A DNA stretch of 64,000 nt from the NCBI GenBank assembly GCA_029262995.1, contig JAJCYH010000012.1, forward strand, positions 160,370-224,369. The letters run 5' to 3'. Both the position numbers and the translations under genes were made by a program. Below, in pieces: positions 28,083 to 37,547 of this stretch (positions within the stretch are counted from its first letter, which is position 1; every line of letters begins with the position of its first letter). The DNA comes from Saprospiraceae bacterium. GTDB lineage: Bacteria > Bacteroidota > Bacteroidia > Chitinophagales > Saprospiraceae. The notes beneath the pieces are model-generated. The model ran no database searches. It was given only the letters and a program-made list of their open reading frames with translations, and was not told where the DNA came from.

Positions 28083-31000
28083 TTATTGAATAATAAATCG
28101 CTCAATGCTACTTTTTGCAAAATGGCTTTGGACGATTGCTTTCAGCATTTTTAAATCATAATCAATCAGTTCTTTTTCCAATCGCAATAATTCGTCAAAG
28201 TTATTCCCCTTTGTACTATAGTCTATTTCTAAAATATTAATAGCTGCTTGTGTGATTTCTATTTGCTTTTTGTACAAATTTATCTTCAGTTGAGCAGTTT
28301 CATAATCAGCAAAAGCAGTTTCGATGGCTGCCATAAAGCGACTTAAAACATCTGCTTTTTTATCGACCAAAGCCGATATCTTTAGTTTCTCCTCATTCTC
28401 TTTGGCTTCGTATTTTTTTCGAAAAAGGGGAATTTTTATAGTGCCACGCAATTGGACAATGTCTCTACCATTACTAGAAGGTTCGGCATCGGTTCTTTCA
28501 TTGACCATGATATAATCCAAGCCTACTCCGAAGGAAGGTTTTCCAGTCAGATCATTCAATGTTATAGCTTGTCGAGAAATGTCTTGCTGTAATTCAAACA
28601 TTCGAAGCATCGGATGGTTTGCTTCGATGTTGGCAGCTAAGGCCGTTTTATCAAAAAGAATGATAGCAAAAGAAAGAGTATCCGTAATAACTATTGGAGT
28701 TTGCAATGGACGATTAAGCAATTGATTAATGGATGCAATTGGTCTGGTTTTAGCCGTTTCCAAAATCGTTAACTCTTGATTGAGTTCTTCAATTTTGAGT
28801 TGTACACGGAGAACATCTGCAGCAGTCGTTTTTCCACTTTCTACTTTAGATATTGCCAATTGTTCCAAGGCTTCCAGAATGGGAAGGTTACGACGAATGA
28901 TGGATTGGCTCTTCTCAATATCATACAATTGGAAATAGGCTATCTCTACTTGATAAGATAAATCCAAAGCTCTAGCTCCAATTCTTTGGAACAATGCTTT
29001 TGCTTTTGCTAATTCCAAATCCCTTTTACTATTCAATAATCCTTTCCAAGGAAACATTTGAGTAGCACCAACTCTTAAAATTTGTGCTCCTAATCTTGTT
29101 TCAACTGGCAACGGAAATACACCAACCCCAACTTCAGGGTCAGGTAACTCACTTACTTGTGGTGCTATTTCCAACGCAGCGTAATACTCTTTTTCTAAAA
29201 CTTTTAATTCCAAATTGTTATTAACAGCTTCAGTAACTAAAGAGTCGAGCGATTGAGCATATGTGGACCCTGCACCAGCCATGGAAATCAATACCATGAT
29301 TGTAACAGCTTTTAGCGATTTATTTTTACTACTAAATAAATTGTCAATTTTTAATTTAGACTCTTGCCAAAGTGAGAACAAAACAGGTACTGTAAACATT
29401 GTGATCATTTGTAAAGTCATACCTCCGAAGGAAGGGATGGCCATTGGTAACATAATATCTGCTCCCCGGCCTGTTGATGTAAGGACTGGAAGCAATGCCA
29501 AAATAGTCGTAGCCGTAGTCATCATCGCAGGTCGAACTCTACGAAGTCCACCTTCGACTACAGCATCTTTTACTCCTTCAACAGTAGTTGGCTTATTCTT
29601 TTTAAAACTATCTTGAAGGAAGGTGGCAACAAGTACTCCATCATCTGTTGCAATACCGAACAAGGCGAGAAATCCAACCCAAACCGCTACACTCAAATTA
29701 ATTGTACGAATCTGGAAAAGGTCTCGCATATTGGTTCCAAAAAAATCAAAATTTAAAAACCAACTGGTATCATAGAGCCCAATCATTATAAATCCACCTG
29801 AAAAGGCGATAAACACTCCCGTAAATACCATAATTGAAATGGTAACCGAACTAAACTGAAAGTAAAGGATTAGGAAAATGATAGCTAACGCAATCGGAAC
29901 AACTATACTTAATCGTTTACTAGCGCGAACTTGCTGCTCGTAATTTCCTGCAAAACGATAACTCACTCCAGCTGGCACTGCCAATGTTCCATCATCAATT
30001 ATTTTTTGTAAATAATTTTGAGCGTTGTTGACGACCTCAACTTCTGAATATCCATTTTCTCTATCAAACAAAACATACCCAATCAAAAAGCCATCTTCAC
30101 TTTTAATGGATTGTGCACCTTGCTCATATCTGATTTTCACCAAATCTCCCAGAGGTATTTGTTGTCCATTTGCTGTAGGAATATAAATTCTTTTCAAAGC
30201 GGCGGGGTCATTTCTCAACTCTCTTGGATACCGAATCCGAATAGAATACCGTTCTCTTCCTTCTACCGTTGTTGTCATATTCATTCCACCTACTGCTGCT
30301 TGAATATATTGCTGTACTTTTTCAATTGTCAGTCCATACCGACCGATGATATCTCTATCAATGTCCATAAGTAAGTATGGTTTCCCAACAATTCTATCAG
30401 CGAAAACGGCAGCATCTTTTACGCCATCTACATCTTTCAGATACTTTTCAAGTTCCAAACCAAATGCTTCGATTGTGGTCAAATCTCCTCCACGAACTTT
30501 AATTCCCATTGGAGCCCGCATACCCGTTTGAAGCATCACCAATCGAGTTTCGATAGGTTGAAGTTTTGGAGCAGAGGTGACTCCAGGAATTTTTGAACTC
30601 TTGATTATCTCATTCCAAATATCATCGGGGCTTTTAATGTGGTCCCTCCACTGTCGAAAGTATTTACCTCCTTTATCGGGAATCAATTCCCCGTATTCAT
30701 CTGTTTCGTATTCTCCATTATTGAATCGATATCGAGTTCGGTGACCATTTTTATCGGTACGATATTCTGATTTGTAAAGTATGAGATTTTCGTACATGGA
30801 CATTGGAGCTGGGTCAAGTGCGCTATTGACACGTCCTGCTTTACCAACTACCGTTTCTACTTCAGGAATGGCTGTTACTGCCATATCCAACAATCGAAGA
30901 TTCTTGATATTTTCTTGCATTCCTGAGTGAGGCATGGAAGTCGGCATTAACAAAAATGAACCTTCATCCAAGGAAGGCATAAACTCCTCTCCAGTTTTTT

Positions 31001-32999
31001 GAAAAACCATAAATCCTTGGTATACGATAATGCCAACTACAATTAAAAACAAGATTTTAAATCTAAGTAAAAACCTAAGAATTCTTTCGTAGAAATATAT
31101 GATGATATAGAAAAATCCAATCAATCCTCCTGCCACTACCACGATAAAAAAGAAGTTGGTCAGATTACTTTTATTTACCCCCAATGGCATCCATACTGTT
31201 GCTAAAAGCCAAGCAACAATCAAGGCGTAAATCATATTTGTGGCTACAGAAAGCAATTTTGCATTTCTTTCTGAGCTAAATTGCTGAACTATTTGATGGA
31301 GTATTCCGGCAAAGCCAACGACTGCTAAAATACTTCCTAAAAACTGGTGGTAGAAAAATGCAATTACTAACCCTCCAAATAATGCTAAGCCATTTCCAAC
31401 ATATGAGAGCATTTTCTTTTTTGATTTAAAAGAAAAGATAGTGTGTGCCATCGGAGGGATAATCGTAATAGCAACAATAATTGAAGCGACCAAAGCAAAG
31501 GTTTTAGTAAATGCCAAGGGTCTAAATAATTTTCCTTCTGATGCTTCCATTGTAAATACTGGAAGAAAAGAAATTACCGTAGTAGCAACGGCTGTGATAA
31601 CTGCTGAAGCTACTTCAATGGTAGCCTCATAAACGCTTTCCATCAGGCTTTCGTCGGGTGGAGCTTTTTCGATTCTTATTACAATACTTTCGGTTAGGAC
31701 AATTCCCATGTCAACCATCGTACCTATGGCAATTGCAATTCCTGAAAGAGCAACGATGTTGGCATCCACGCCAAAATATTTCATTGCGATAAAACACATC
31801 AAAACCGCAACAGGTAAAGTACTCGAAACCAACAAAGATGATTTCAGATTTAGCAACATCAAGATGACCACAATAATGGTAATCAGTATTTCAAGACTGA
31901 GTGCTTCTTCAAGAGTTCCGATAGTTTCGTTTATTAATTGAGTTCGATCATAGAATGGAACTATATTGACTTGTGAAACAGTTCCGTCTCTCAAGGTCTT
32001 AGTTGCTAATCCAGGTTCAATTTCGGAAATCTTTGCTTTCACATTTTGGATAACTTCCAAAGGATTTGCACCGTATCGAGCTATAACTACTCCACCAACA
32101 GCCTCTGCTCCTGATTTGTCTAAGACTCCTCTACGCGTTGCAGGTGCAATATTTACTTTGGCGATATCACCAATCCGAATAGGTACATTATTGTTAACTA
32201 CGATGACACTTTTTTCGATGTCTTCAATATTTTTGACATAACCCAATCCACGTACAAAATATTCTACCAAATTAATTTCTAAAGTCTGCGCTCCGATATC
32301 AATATTACTCCCTTTGATGGCTTTCATCACTTGCTCCAGAGAGATGTTATTCGCTTTCATCGCATCAGGATCAACATCTACTTGATACTCCTTGACGAAG
32401 CCTCCAATAGAAGCGACTTCTGCCACCCCTTCTGCAGAGGATAATCCATAACGTACATAAAAATCCTGGATGGTTCGGAGTTCATGCAAATCCCATCCTC
32501 CTGTAGGATTCCCATCTACGTCTTGGCCTTCCAAAGTGTACCAATAAATTTGCCCTAGTGCAGTGGCATCTGGACCAAGGGTTGGCTGTACTCCTTCGGG
32601 CAATGTATTGGTTGGGAGCGAATTTAATTTTTCCAAAATCCTACTTCGACTCCAATAGAATTCTATATCATCGTTAAATATTATAAAGATGGTAGAGAAC
32701 CCAAACATGGAATTACTTCGAATACTTTTCACTCCAGGAATACCCAATAAAGCAGTTGTCATTGGGTAGGAAATCTGGTCTTCAATATCTTGGGGAGAAC
32801 GCCCCATCCATTTGGTAAATACGATTTGCTGATTTTCACCAATATCAGGAATCGCATCTACCGATACAGGGTTACGTGGCAAATTTTTGATGCCAAAATC
32901 AAAAGGTGCGTTCACTAATCCCCATCCTACAAATAGGAGCAGTAACAAATAAGCAACAAGCTTATTTTCGAGAAAAAATTTGATTATTTGGTTTAACAT
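28083..32999 (-). CDS. cusA: CusA-type heavy-metal RND pump fused to a TolC-family outer-membrane channel
   Basis: 1638 residues. The RND part starts MLNQIIKFFLENKLVAYLLL and shows DGVVVIV-type features (VDMGIVLTESIVI, the transmembrane charged residues) and a soft-metal region (LVMLQTGMRAPMGIKVRG). After about residue 1225, a second hydrophobic leader-like segment (KAVTIMVLISMAGAGSTYAQ) precedes a TolC-like domain (about 1250-1638; SLDSLVTEAVNNNLELKV, LLNRPLQTP). An insertion near 530-660 adds several extra membrane helices. It would expel Cu(I)/Ag(I). The separate outer channel gene expected beside CusAB is absent, which supports the fusion. Confidence 0.92.
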   Translation of the reverse strand: MLNQIIKFFLENKLVAYLLLLLFVGWGLVNAPFDFGIKNLPRNPVSVDAIPDIGENQQIVFTKWMGRSPQDIEDQISYPMTTALLGIPGVKSIRSNSMFGFSTIFIIFNDDIEFYWSRSRILEKLNSLPTNTLPEGVQPTLGPDATALGQIYWYTLEGQDVDGNPTGGWDLHELRTIQDFYVRYGLSSAEGVAEVASIGGFVKEYQVDVDPDAMKANNISLEQVMKAIKGSNIDIGAQTLEINLVEYFVRGLGYVKNIEDIEKSVIVVNNNVPIRIGDIAKVNIAPATRRGVLDKSGAEAVGGVVIARYGANPLEVIQNVKAKISEIEPGLATKTLRDGTVSQVNIVPFYDRTQLINETIGTLEEALSLEILITIIVVILMLLNLKSSLLVSSTLPVAVLMCFIAMKYFGVDANIVALSGIAIAIGTMVDMGIVLTESIVIRIEKAPPDESLMESVYEATIEVASAVITAVATTVISFLPVFTMEASEGKLFRPLAFTKTFALVASIIVAITIIPPMAHTIFSFKSKKKMLSYVGNGLALFGGLVIAFFYHQFLGSILAVVGFAGILHQIVQQFSSERNAKLLSVATNMIYALIVAWLLATVWMPLGVNKSNLTNFFFIVVVAGGLIGFFYIIIYFYERILRFLLRFKILFLIVVGIIVYQGFMVFQKTGEEFMPSLDEGSFLLMPTSMPHSGMQENIKNLRLLDMAVTAIPEVETVVGKAGRVNSALDPAPMSMYENLILYKSEYRTDKNGHRTRYRFNNGEYETDEYGELIPDKGGKYFRQWRDHIKSPDDIWNEIIKSSKIPGVTSAPKLQPIETRLVMLQTGMRAPMGIKVRGGDLTTIEAFGLELEKYLKDVDGVKDAAVFADRIVGKPYLLMDIDRDIIGRYGLTIEKVQQYIQAAVGGMNMTTTVEGRERYSIRIRYPRELRNDPAALKRIYIPTANGQQIPLGDLVKIRYEQGAQSIKSEDGFLIGYVLFDRENGYSEVEVVNNAQNYLQKIIDDGTLAVPAGVSYRFAGNYEQQVRASKRLSIVVPIALAIIFLILYFQFSSVTISIMVFTGVFIAFSGGFIMIGLYDTSWFLNFDFFGTNMRDLFQIRTINLSVAVWVGFLALFGIATDDGVLVATFLQDSFKKNKPTTVEGVKDAVVEGGLRRVRPAMMTTATTILALLPVLTSTGRGADIMLPMAIPSFGGMTLQMITMFTVPVLFSLWQESKLKIDNLFSSKNKSLKAVTIMVLISMAGAGSTYAQSLDSLVTEAVNNNLELKVLEKEYYAALEIAPQVSELPDPEVGVGVFPLPVETRLGAQILRVGATQMFPWKGLLNSKRDLELAKAKALFQRIGARALDLSYQVEIAYFQLYDIEKSQSIIRRNLPILEALEQLAISKVESGKTTAADVLRVQLKIEELNQELTILETAKTRPIASINQLLNRPLQTPIVITDTLSFAIILFDKTALAANIEANHPMLRMFELQQDISRQAITLNDLTGKPSFGVGLDYIMVNERTDAEPSSNGRDIVQLRGTIKIPLFRKKYEAKENEEKLKISALVDKKADVLSRFMAAIETAFADYETAQLKINLYKKQIEITQAAINILEIDYSTKGNNFDELLRLEKELIDYDLKMLKAIVQSHFAKSSIERFIIQ

Positions 33000-33085
33000 T
33001 ACTCATTTGAAATTTAAGAATTTTGCAAATAAAAATATGCCCAAACTGCCACATGACTGTTTGAACAACAATGAAAATAAATAAA

Positions 33086-33541
33086 TCAAATAAGGAAGAA
33101 CTGATAGAGAAGAAGAAAGTCTCTATCAGGCAAAGGAGGTTTATATTGTTCGAAAGTCTGAAAGTAAGTATCCAATTTGTAATTAAAAAAATATACAGCA
33201 ACAAATGCTGTCACAAAATCCAAGTGTATAGCTTCTGTTGAAGCTAATAGTGGACTTGTAGCATCTGTTTCTGATTTTTTAATAACAATACTTTCATTAT
33301 GGCAGCATTTGTCTTTTTCAGAATTGTCTTCCTTGTCTATTTTGTCGTGACAAGTCTTTTTAGCATGGTGGCAAAGTGAAGTAGAATCATGGTCATGACA
33401 GCTTTTGGCTTTACCCATAAAGCTTATGCCCATTAGCTGGTCCTGACAATAGTGCACATCGATAGAGAAGCCTGTCGAGGACAAAAGCAACAACAAAGCC
33501 ATAGTTAAAGAAGCAATTCTATGTGAAAGTCTAATCACCAT
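33086..33541 (-). CDS. HYC_CC_PP family exported protein
   Basis: 151 residues. Signal-like N-terminus, then the family hallmarks: HYC in IDVHYCQDQ, a Cys/His-rich segment (KSCHDHDSTSLCHHAKKTCHDK), CC in KDKCCHNES, and PP in YKPPLPDRDFLLLYQFFLI. This family is found at the head of copper-resistance operons of Bacteroidota. Function unknown; many potential metal ligands suggest a periplasmic metal sensor or carrier. It starts the copper operon, 86 bases before CusA. Confidence 0.85.
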   Translation of the reverse strand: MVIRLSHRIASLTMALLLLLSSTGFSIDVHYCQDQLMGISFMGKAKSCHDHDSTSLCHHAKKTCHDKIDKEDNSEKDKCCHNESIVIKKSETDATSPLLASTEAIHLDFVTAFVAVYFFNYKLDTYFQTFEQYKPPLPDRDFLLLYQFFLI

Positions 33542-34387
33542 TATTTACAAATGTAGGAACTTTTTTTATAACAGGTTAAAAACGATATAATTAAACTTAA
33601 TATTGTAATGATTGCTCTATATGCTTGGTAGCCTTAATACTGCCATTATGACCATTGATACATATTCAATAATAGTAATTGTATACAAAGATTGGTTTTG
33701 AGACATTTATTTTGGTGGGTGATTTTTTATTCCTTGTTTTTCCCAATGTTTCAATAATGGTGATATTTACCTGAGAGGTTCAGCTTTGAATAATTTTGTC
33801 TTAAAGGATTTTCTACTGACATTACTTCTGACCAGTACACTAATTTGCTTTAGCATATACACAGCACCTATATAGCATATACACAGCACCTACACAGCAC
33901 CTACACAGCATATACTTAGCACCTATACAGCAGATATGTATTCCTCCTCCAGTCATCCCTTCTATAGTGTGGTATTTGTTTATAACTTAACAAGCCGATG
34001 CCATTTTCTGTTGTTTGATTTAGTTGAAAATGTTTAAAAGTTAGCCTTCTGAGCGACAAAAAGTTTTGCTTAGAATCGAATCATATTTTCATAAAAGTGT
34101 ACTTAGATCTTTTGATAGATTAATATTTTGAGCAATATTTTTTTCTAATCACAAATGATATTAAGGAATTGGTGATTTTGACTTCTTAGCTACTTAATAA
34201 TTCAAAACCCTGTGCTTCAAGTTATTGACTTAGTACTATTTTTTGACCAGATGAAATCCCTTACATCAATTGTATAATTCTTAATTCCAAACTAATGTAT
34301 CTGAGGTTTAATTTATCCAGGATACCCATTAAATACTAAGACAATTAAAGCAGATCATTTTTTTATATGGATTTCTATTTTTCAATT
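33542..34387. other. intergenic region between the copper operon and the P-type ATPase
   Basis: About 850 bases without a gene. It contains the 11-bp tandem repeat listed separately and is otherwise AT-rich sequence with no recognisable RNA gene. A promoter for the copper operon must lie in its left part. Confidence 0.7.
33852..33939 (+). repeat. eight tandem copies of an 11-bp repeat (AGCAYVTAYAC)
   Basis: Eleven-base units in strict register: AGCATATACAC, AGCACCTATAT, AGCATATACAC, AGCACCTACAC twice, AGCATATACTT, AGCACCTATAC and AGCAGATATGT. All start AGCA and keep TA near position 7. The repeat spans 88 bases in an intergenic gap upstream of the copper operon. The near-helical period (11 bp) would put all copies on one face of the DNA. 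No inverted symmetry, so not a CRISPR array. Confidence 0.9.
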
Positions 34388-36424
34388 TTAATCCCATTCC
34401 ATTTTTTGTAATCGAACTGCATTAAGGATTGCCAATAAAGCTACTCCTACATCTGCAAAAACAGCTTCCCACATCGTAGCCAACCCAACCGCACCTAAAA
34501 TTAATACAATGACTTTTACCCCAAATGCTAAAGTGATATTTTGCCAAATAATACGCTGAGTAGCTGTACCTATTTTGATACCCCTTACAATTTTAGAAGG
34601 TTGGTCGGTTTGAATTATCACATCCGCAGTCTCAATAGCCACATCACTACCGAAAGTCCCCATTGCTATGCCTACATCACTTACTGCTAATACGGGAGCA
34701 TCATTGATACCATCACCTACGAAGGCGACTATTTTACTTGGGTCTTTTTTCATTTGTTCGACTTCATTCAGTTTATCTTCAGGCAAAAGACCTCCTTTCG
34801 CGTTTTTGATGCCTAATTCTTTGGCGACCTTTTGCGTGATAGAATCTTTATCCCCTGATAGCATGATAATATCTTTAATACCTGCTTTATGGAGTTGTTG
34901 AATGCTTTGCTTTGCATCCTTTTTTAGTTCATCAGCAATGGTTACATAGCCTGCAAATTGATCATCAATTCCAACCATTACAATGCTTTCAACAATTTCA
35001 TCAGTGGCGGTGGGAACACTTATATTAAATTGTTCCATCAGTTTTTTATTGCCGACCAATATACTTTTTCCTGCTATTTCCCCTTTCAAACCTTTACCGG
35101 CAATTTCTTGAATATTGGTTGCTTCGGGCAATTTCTGATTTTGGGGATATTCTAAAATTGCTTTAGCAATAGGGTGGGTAGATTTGGCTTCGATAGCCAT
35201 CAGCAATCTCATAAATTCGCTTTCGTCATTGCTGCCTGTCAAGACAATATGCTTTATTCTAAAAACGCCTTTCGTTACAGTTCCTGTTTTATCTAGGACC
35301 AATGTGTTTACCTTAGTTATTAGATCAAGATAGCTTGCACCTTTAAATAATAATCCGTTTTTGGATGCTGCTCCCAATCCGCCAAAGTACCCTAACGGTA
35401 TCGAAATAACCAATGCGCACGGACAGGATATTACCAAGAAAATCAACGCTCGATAGAGCCAATCTGAAAACTGATAATTCGACACAAAGAAATATGGAAC
35501 GATGCAAATAGCAACCGCCAAATAAACCACAATTGGTGTATAAATTTTTGCCAATCGTCTGATTAATAATTCAGTTTTTGATTTACGAGAGGTCGCATTT
35601 TGTACCAATTCCAAAATACGGGCAATCGAACTATCGTTAAATAGTTTCTCTACTTTAACGTCTATCACTCCTTCCAGGTTAATCGAACCTGCCATTACTT
35701 TTTCTCCCTTCAAAGCATATTGAGGTTTACTCTCTCCAGTAAGTGCTGCTGTATTGAGCACTGCATTTTCGGAAATCAGAGTTCCATCTAAGGGAATTTT
35801 TTCACCCACTTTAACCTGTATGGTTTCCCCGATTTGTACGGTTTCGGGGTTAATGGTTTCATAATTTCCATTTCTAAGAACACTTGCCGTTTTGGGTCGA
35901 ACATCGAGTAATGCCTTAATATTACTCTTAGCGCGTTTTACGGCTGCGGTTTGGAATAATTCCCCAATGGCGTAAAAAAGCATTACTGCTACACCCTCAG
36001 GATATTGGCCGATGGTAAAAGCTCCAATTGTGGCAATGCTCATTAGAAAAAATTCGGTAAATATTTCGCCTTTTCGAAGGGCTTCCCATGCTTCTTTCAT
36101 TACGGGCAAACCAACAGGTATATAGGCAATAATGTACCAAACTACTTTTAGCGATCCTTTATAAAAGGAAGCATTGAGCAAATGCTCTATCACCAAACCT
36201 GATAGGAGCATTACTAAACTTATCATCGAAGGAAGATAGGCTTTCCATATCAAACCACTTATATGGTACTTGTCATTCAAATGGTCAGATCTGTTACCTG
36301 CATCGTGTTTTTCTTTTTTCGTTACGATCGGTGAGGACGTATTAGCCTCTATTTTTTCTTCTAAAGAGCAACAAGTCATTTTGCCGTTTTCGTCATAGGT
36401 ATGTATATGATTATCTTTTTTCAT
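34388..36424 (-). CDS. zntA: P1B-type Zn/Cd/Pb-transporting ATPase (ZntA/CadA-like)
   Basis: 678 residues from the ATG at 36424, placed right after the methyltransferase stop; a longer frame runs back into that gene. It shows the transmembrane SCPCALVISIP (about 333), the phosphorylated DKTGTVTKG (about 378), GDKDSITQKVAKELG and VGDGINDAPVLAVSDVGIAMG. The last membrane segment has an Asp in FADVGVALLAILNAVRL, typical of Zn/Cd/Pb pumps. The usual N-terminal HMA domain is missing; only a short His/Cys stretch (HIHTYDENGKMTCC) remains. It exports metal from the cytoplasm to the periplasm. Confidence 0.92.
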   Translation of the reverse strand: MKKDNHIHTYDENGKMTCCSLEEKIEANTSSPIVTKKEKHDAGNRSDHLNDKYHISGLIWKAYLPSMISLVMLLSGLVIEHLLNASFYKGSLKVVWYIIAYIPVGLPVMKEAWEALRKGEIFTEFFLMSIATIGAFTIGQYPEGVAVMLFYAIGELFQTAAVKRAKSNIKALLDVRPKTASVLRNGNYETINPETVQIGETIQVKVGEKIPLDGTLISENAVLNTAALTGESKPQYALKGEKVMAGSINLEGVIDVKVEKLFNDSSIARILELVQNATSRKSKTELLIRRLAKIYTPIVVYLAVAICIVPYFFVSNYQFSDWLYRALIFLVISCPCALVISIPLGYFGGLGAASKNGLLFKGASYLDLITKVNTLVLDKTGTVTKGVFRIKHIVLTGSNDESEFMRLLMAIEAKSTHPIAKAILEYPQNQKLPEATNIQEIAGKGLKGEIAGKSILVGNKKLMEQFNISVPTATDEIVESIVMVGIDDQFAGYVTIADELKKDAKQSIQQLHKAGIKDIIMLSGDKDSITQKVAKELGIKNAKGGLLPEDKLNEVEQMKKDPSKIVAFVGDGINDAPVLAVSDVGIAMGTFGSDVAIETADVIIQTDQPSKIVRGIKIGTATQRIIWQNITLAFGVKVIVLILGAVGLATMWEAVFADVGVALLAILNAVRLQKMEWD

Positions 36425-36428
36425 TTTG

Positions 36429-37079
36429 TCATTTTTTAATTCCAGTTGCCACAAAGATTCCTCCTCTGTTGAAAGAAGTATCAACCGAAAAGTTCGTAAC
36501 TTTAGTTTCTAAATATTGATAAATAGGACGGTTGACTTCACCTTTACCTATCCATTTAACGAATGCTCCTTTTGGCGATGGTTTTGGCAGGTACCAATCC
36601 ATAATAACCATAATACCAACTTGTTTCAAAAGGGAAAGCATATTATCAATTATCTTTTCCCATTCAGGAAAACCAGACAATCCAAGATCACACAATACAG
36701 CATCCACCTCAATAGGTTTATTTACATTTTCTACTATCCAATCTTTAGTGATTTTTGTAGCATCCCCTTTTAGGATTTTGACATTTGTCCAATTGTTTTT
36801 AGCCCTTTTCTTTTTGGCTTGTGCCATCATCCCCTCCGAGAGGTCAATCCCTATGATTAATCCTGTATCGTTCAAATACTTTTGGAAGTATTCAAAATTT
36901 TGTCCTGTCCCGTAAGGGAGGTTTAGGACGGCTTCCCCTTCTTTCAGATGTAACTGTTGAATGGCGTAGTGCCTGGCTTTGTGGTAATACCATTTTGAAG
37001 AAACTAAATCGTGCACCTTTGATAATTTATCGTAGTAACGAATGGCTTGAATTTGTTTTTTATTTATTGATGATTTCAT
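36429..37079 (-). CDS. SAM-dependent methyltransferase in the Zn/Cd cluster
   Basis: 216 residues from ATG at 37079; a longer frame would overlap the PII-like gene. Class I fold with LNLPYGTGQNFEYF (motif I), IGIDLSEGMM and AVLCDLGLSGFPEW. It has the same organisation as the methyltransferase in the copper operon. Acceptor unknown. The ATPase starts 5 bases after its stop, so the two are probably cotranscribed. Confidence 0.82.
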   Translation of the reverse strand: MKSSINKKQIQAIRYYDKLSKVHDLVSSKWYYHKARHYAIQQLHLKEGEAVLNLPYGTGQNFEYFQKYLNDTGLIIGIDLSEGMMAQAKKKRAKNNWTNVKILKGDATKITKDWIVENVNKPIEVDAVLCDLGLSGFPEWEKIIDNMLSLLKQVGIMVIMDWYLPKPSPKGAFVKWIGKGEVNRPIYQYLETKVTNFSVDTSFNRGGIFVATGIKK

Positions 37080-37140
37080 TTTTATCAAATTGTAGAGGCA
37101 AGAGCTGTTAAACTCTTGTCTTACTGTCCATATATTCCAA

Positions 37141-37479
37141 TTACAAATCAAAACGTTTTAGAGAATTCCCTGTCTTAATTTTAAAGGCATCCTCAATTTC
37201 GGTAATGTAAATGATACCGTCTCCTGGTTCATGGGAACGGGCATTTTCGCAAATCAATTGAGTAGCTTTTTCTACTTCCTCGTTCTGGCAAACCAGTTCC
37301 AGTTTTACAACTAAACTATTGGCGAAGAAAAACTCCAAATTTAGGCTTGCATCTGGTCGTTCATGTGAGCCTGTTCCTTCGCCTTTGGATAGGGTCAAAC
37401 TTTTGAAGCCTGATACTTCCAGAGCCTCTACTACTTTAGTCACCTGCGAAGGTTTGATAAATGCTTTTATTTCTTTCAT
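37141..37479 (-). CDS. PII-like signalling protein of the metal-efflux-associated group
   Basis: 112 residues with the PII fold order: MKEIKAFIKPSQVTKVVEALEVSGFKSLTLSKGEGTG at the N-terminus and GDGIIYITEIEDAFKIKTGN as the C-terminal strand-helix. The T-loop does not show the conserved uridylylated Tyr context. It lies between the CzcB adaptor and a methyltransferase in a CzcA cluster. PII-like proteins encoded with heavy-metal RND pumps are a recognised group; the ligand may be a metal or nucleotide. Not a nitrogen regulator by context. Confidence 0.82.
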   Translation of the reverse strand: MKEIKAFIKPSQVTKVVEALEVSGFKSLTLSKGEGTGSHERPDASLNLEFFFANSLVVKLELVCQNEEVEKATQLICENARSHEPGDGIIYITEIEDAFKIKTGNSLKRFDL

Positions 37480-37547
37480 TTTTCATTTTTTTATTCAACA
37501 ATTAAATGATGTTGTGGTGCTTAAAGTAGCACCACCGGTTTTCATTC

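Noticed and set aside
32962..33204. 80-codon minus-strand frame at the CusA start
   Set aside because: Overlaps both the HYC_CC_PP gene and CusA in another frame; low-complexity hydrophobic run.
33852..33939. CRISPR array
   Set aside because: Units are 11 bases with no spacers and no cas gene; a simple tandem repeat.
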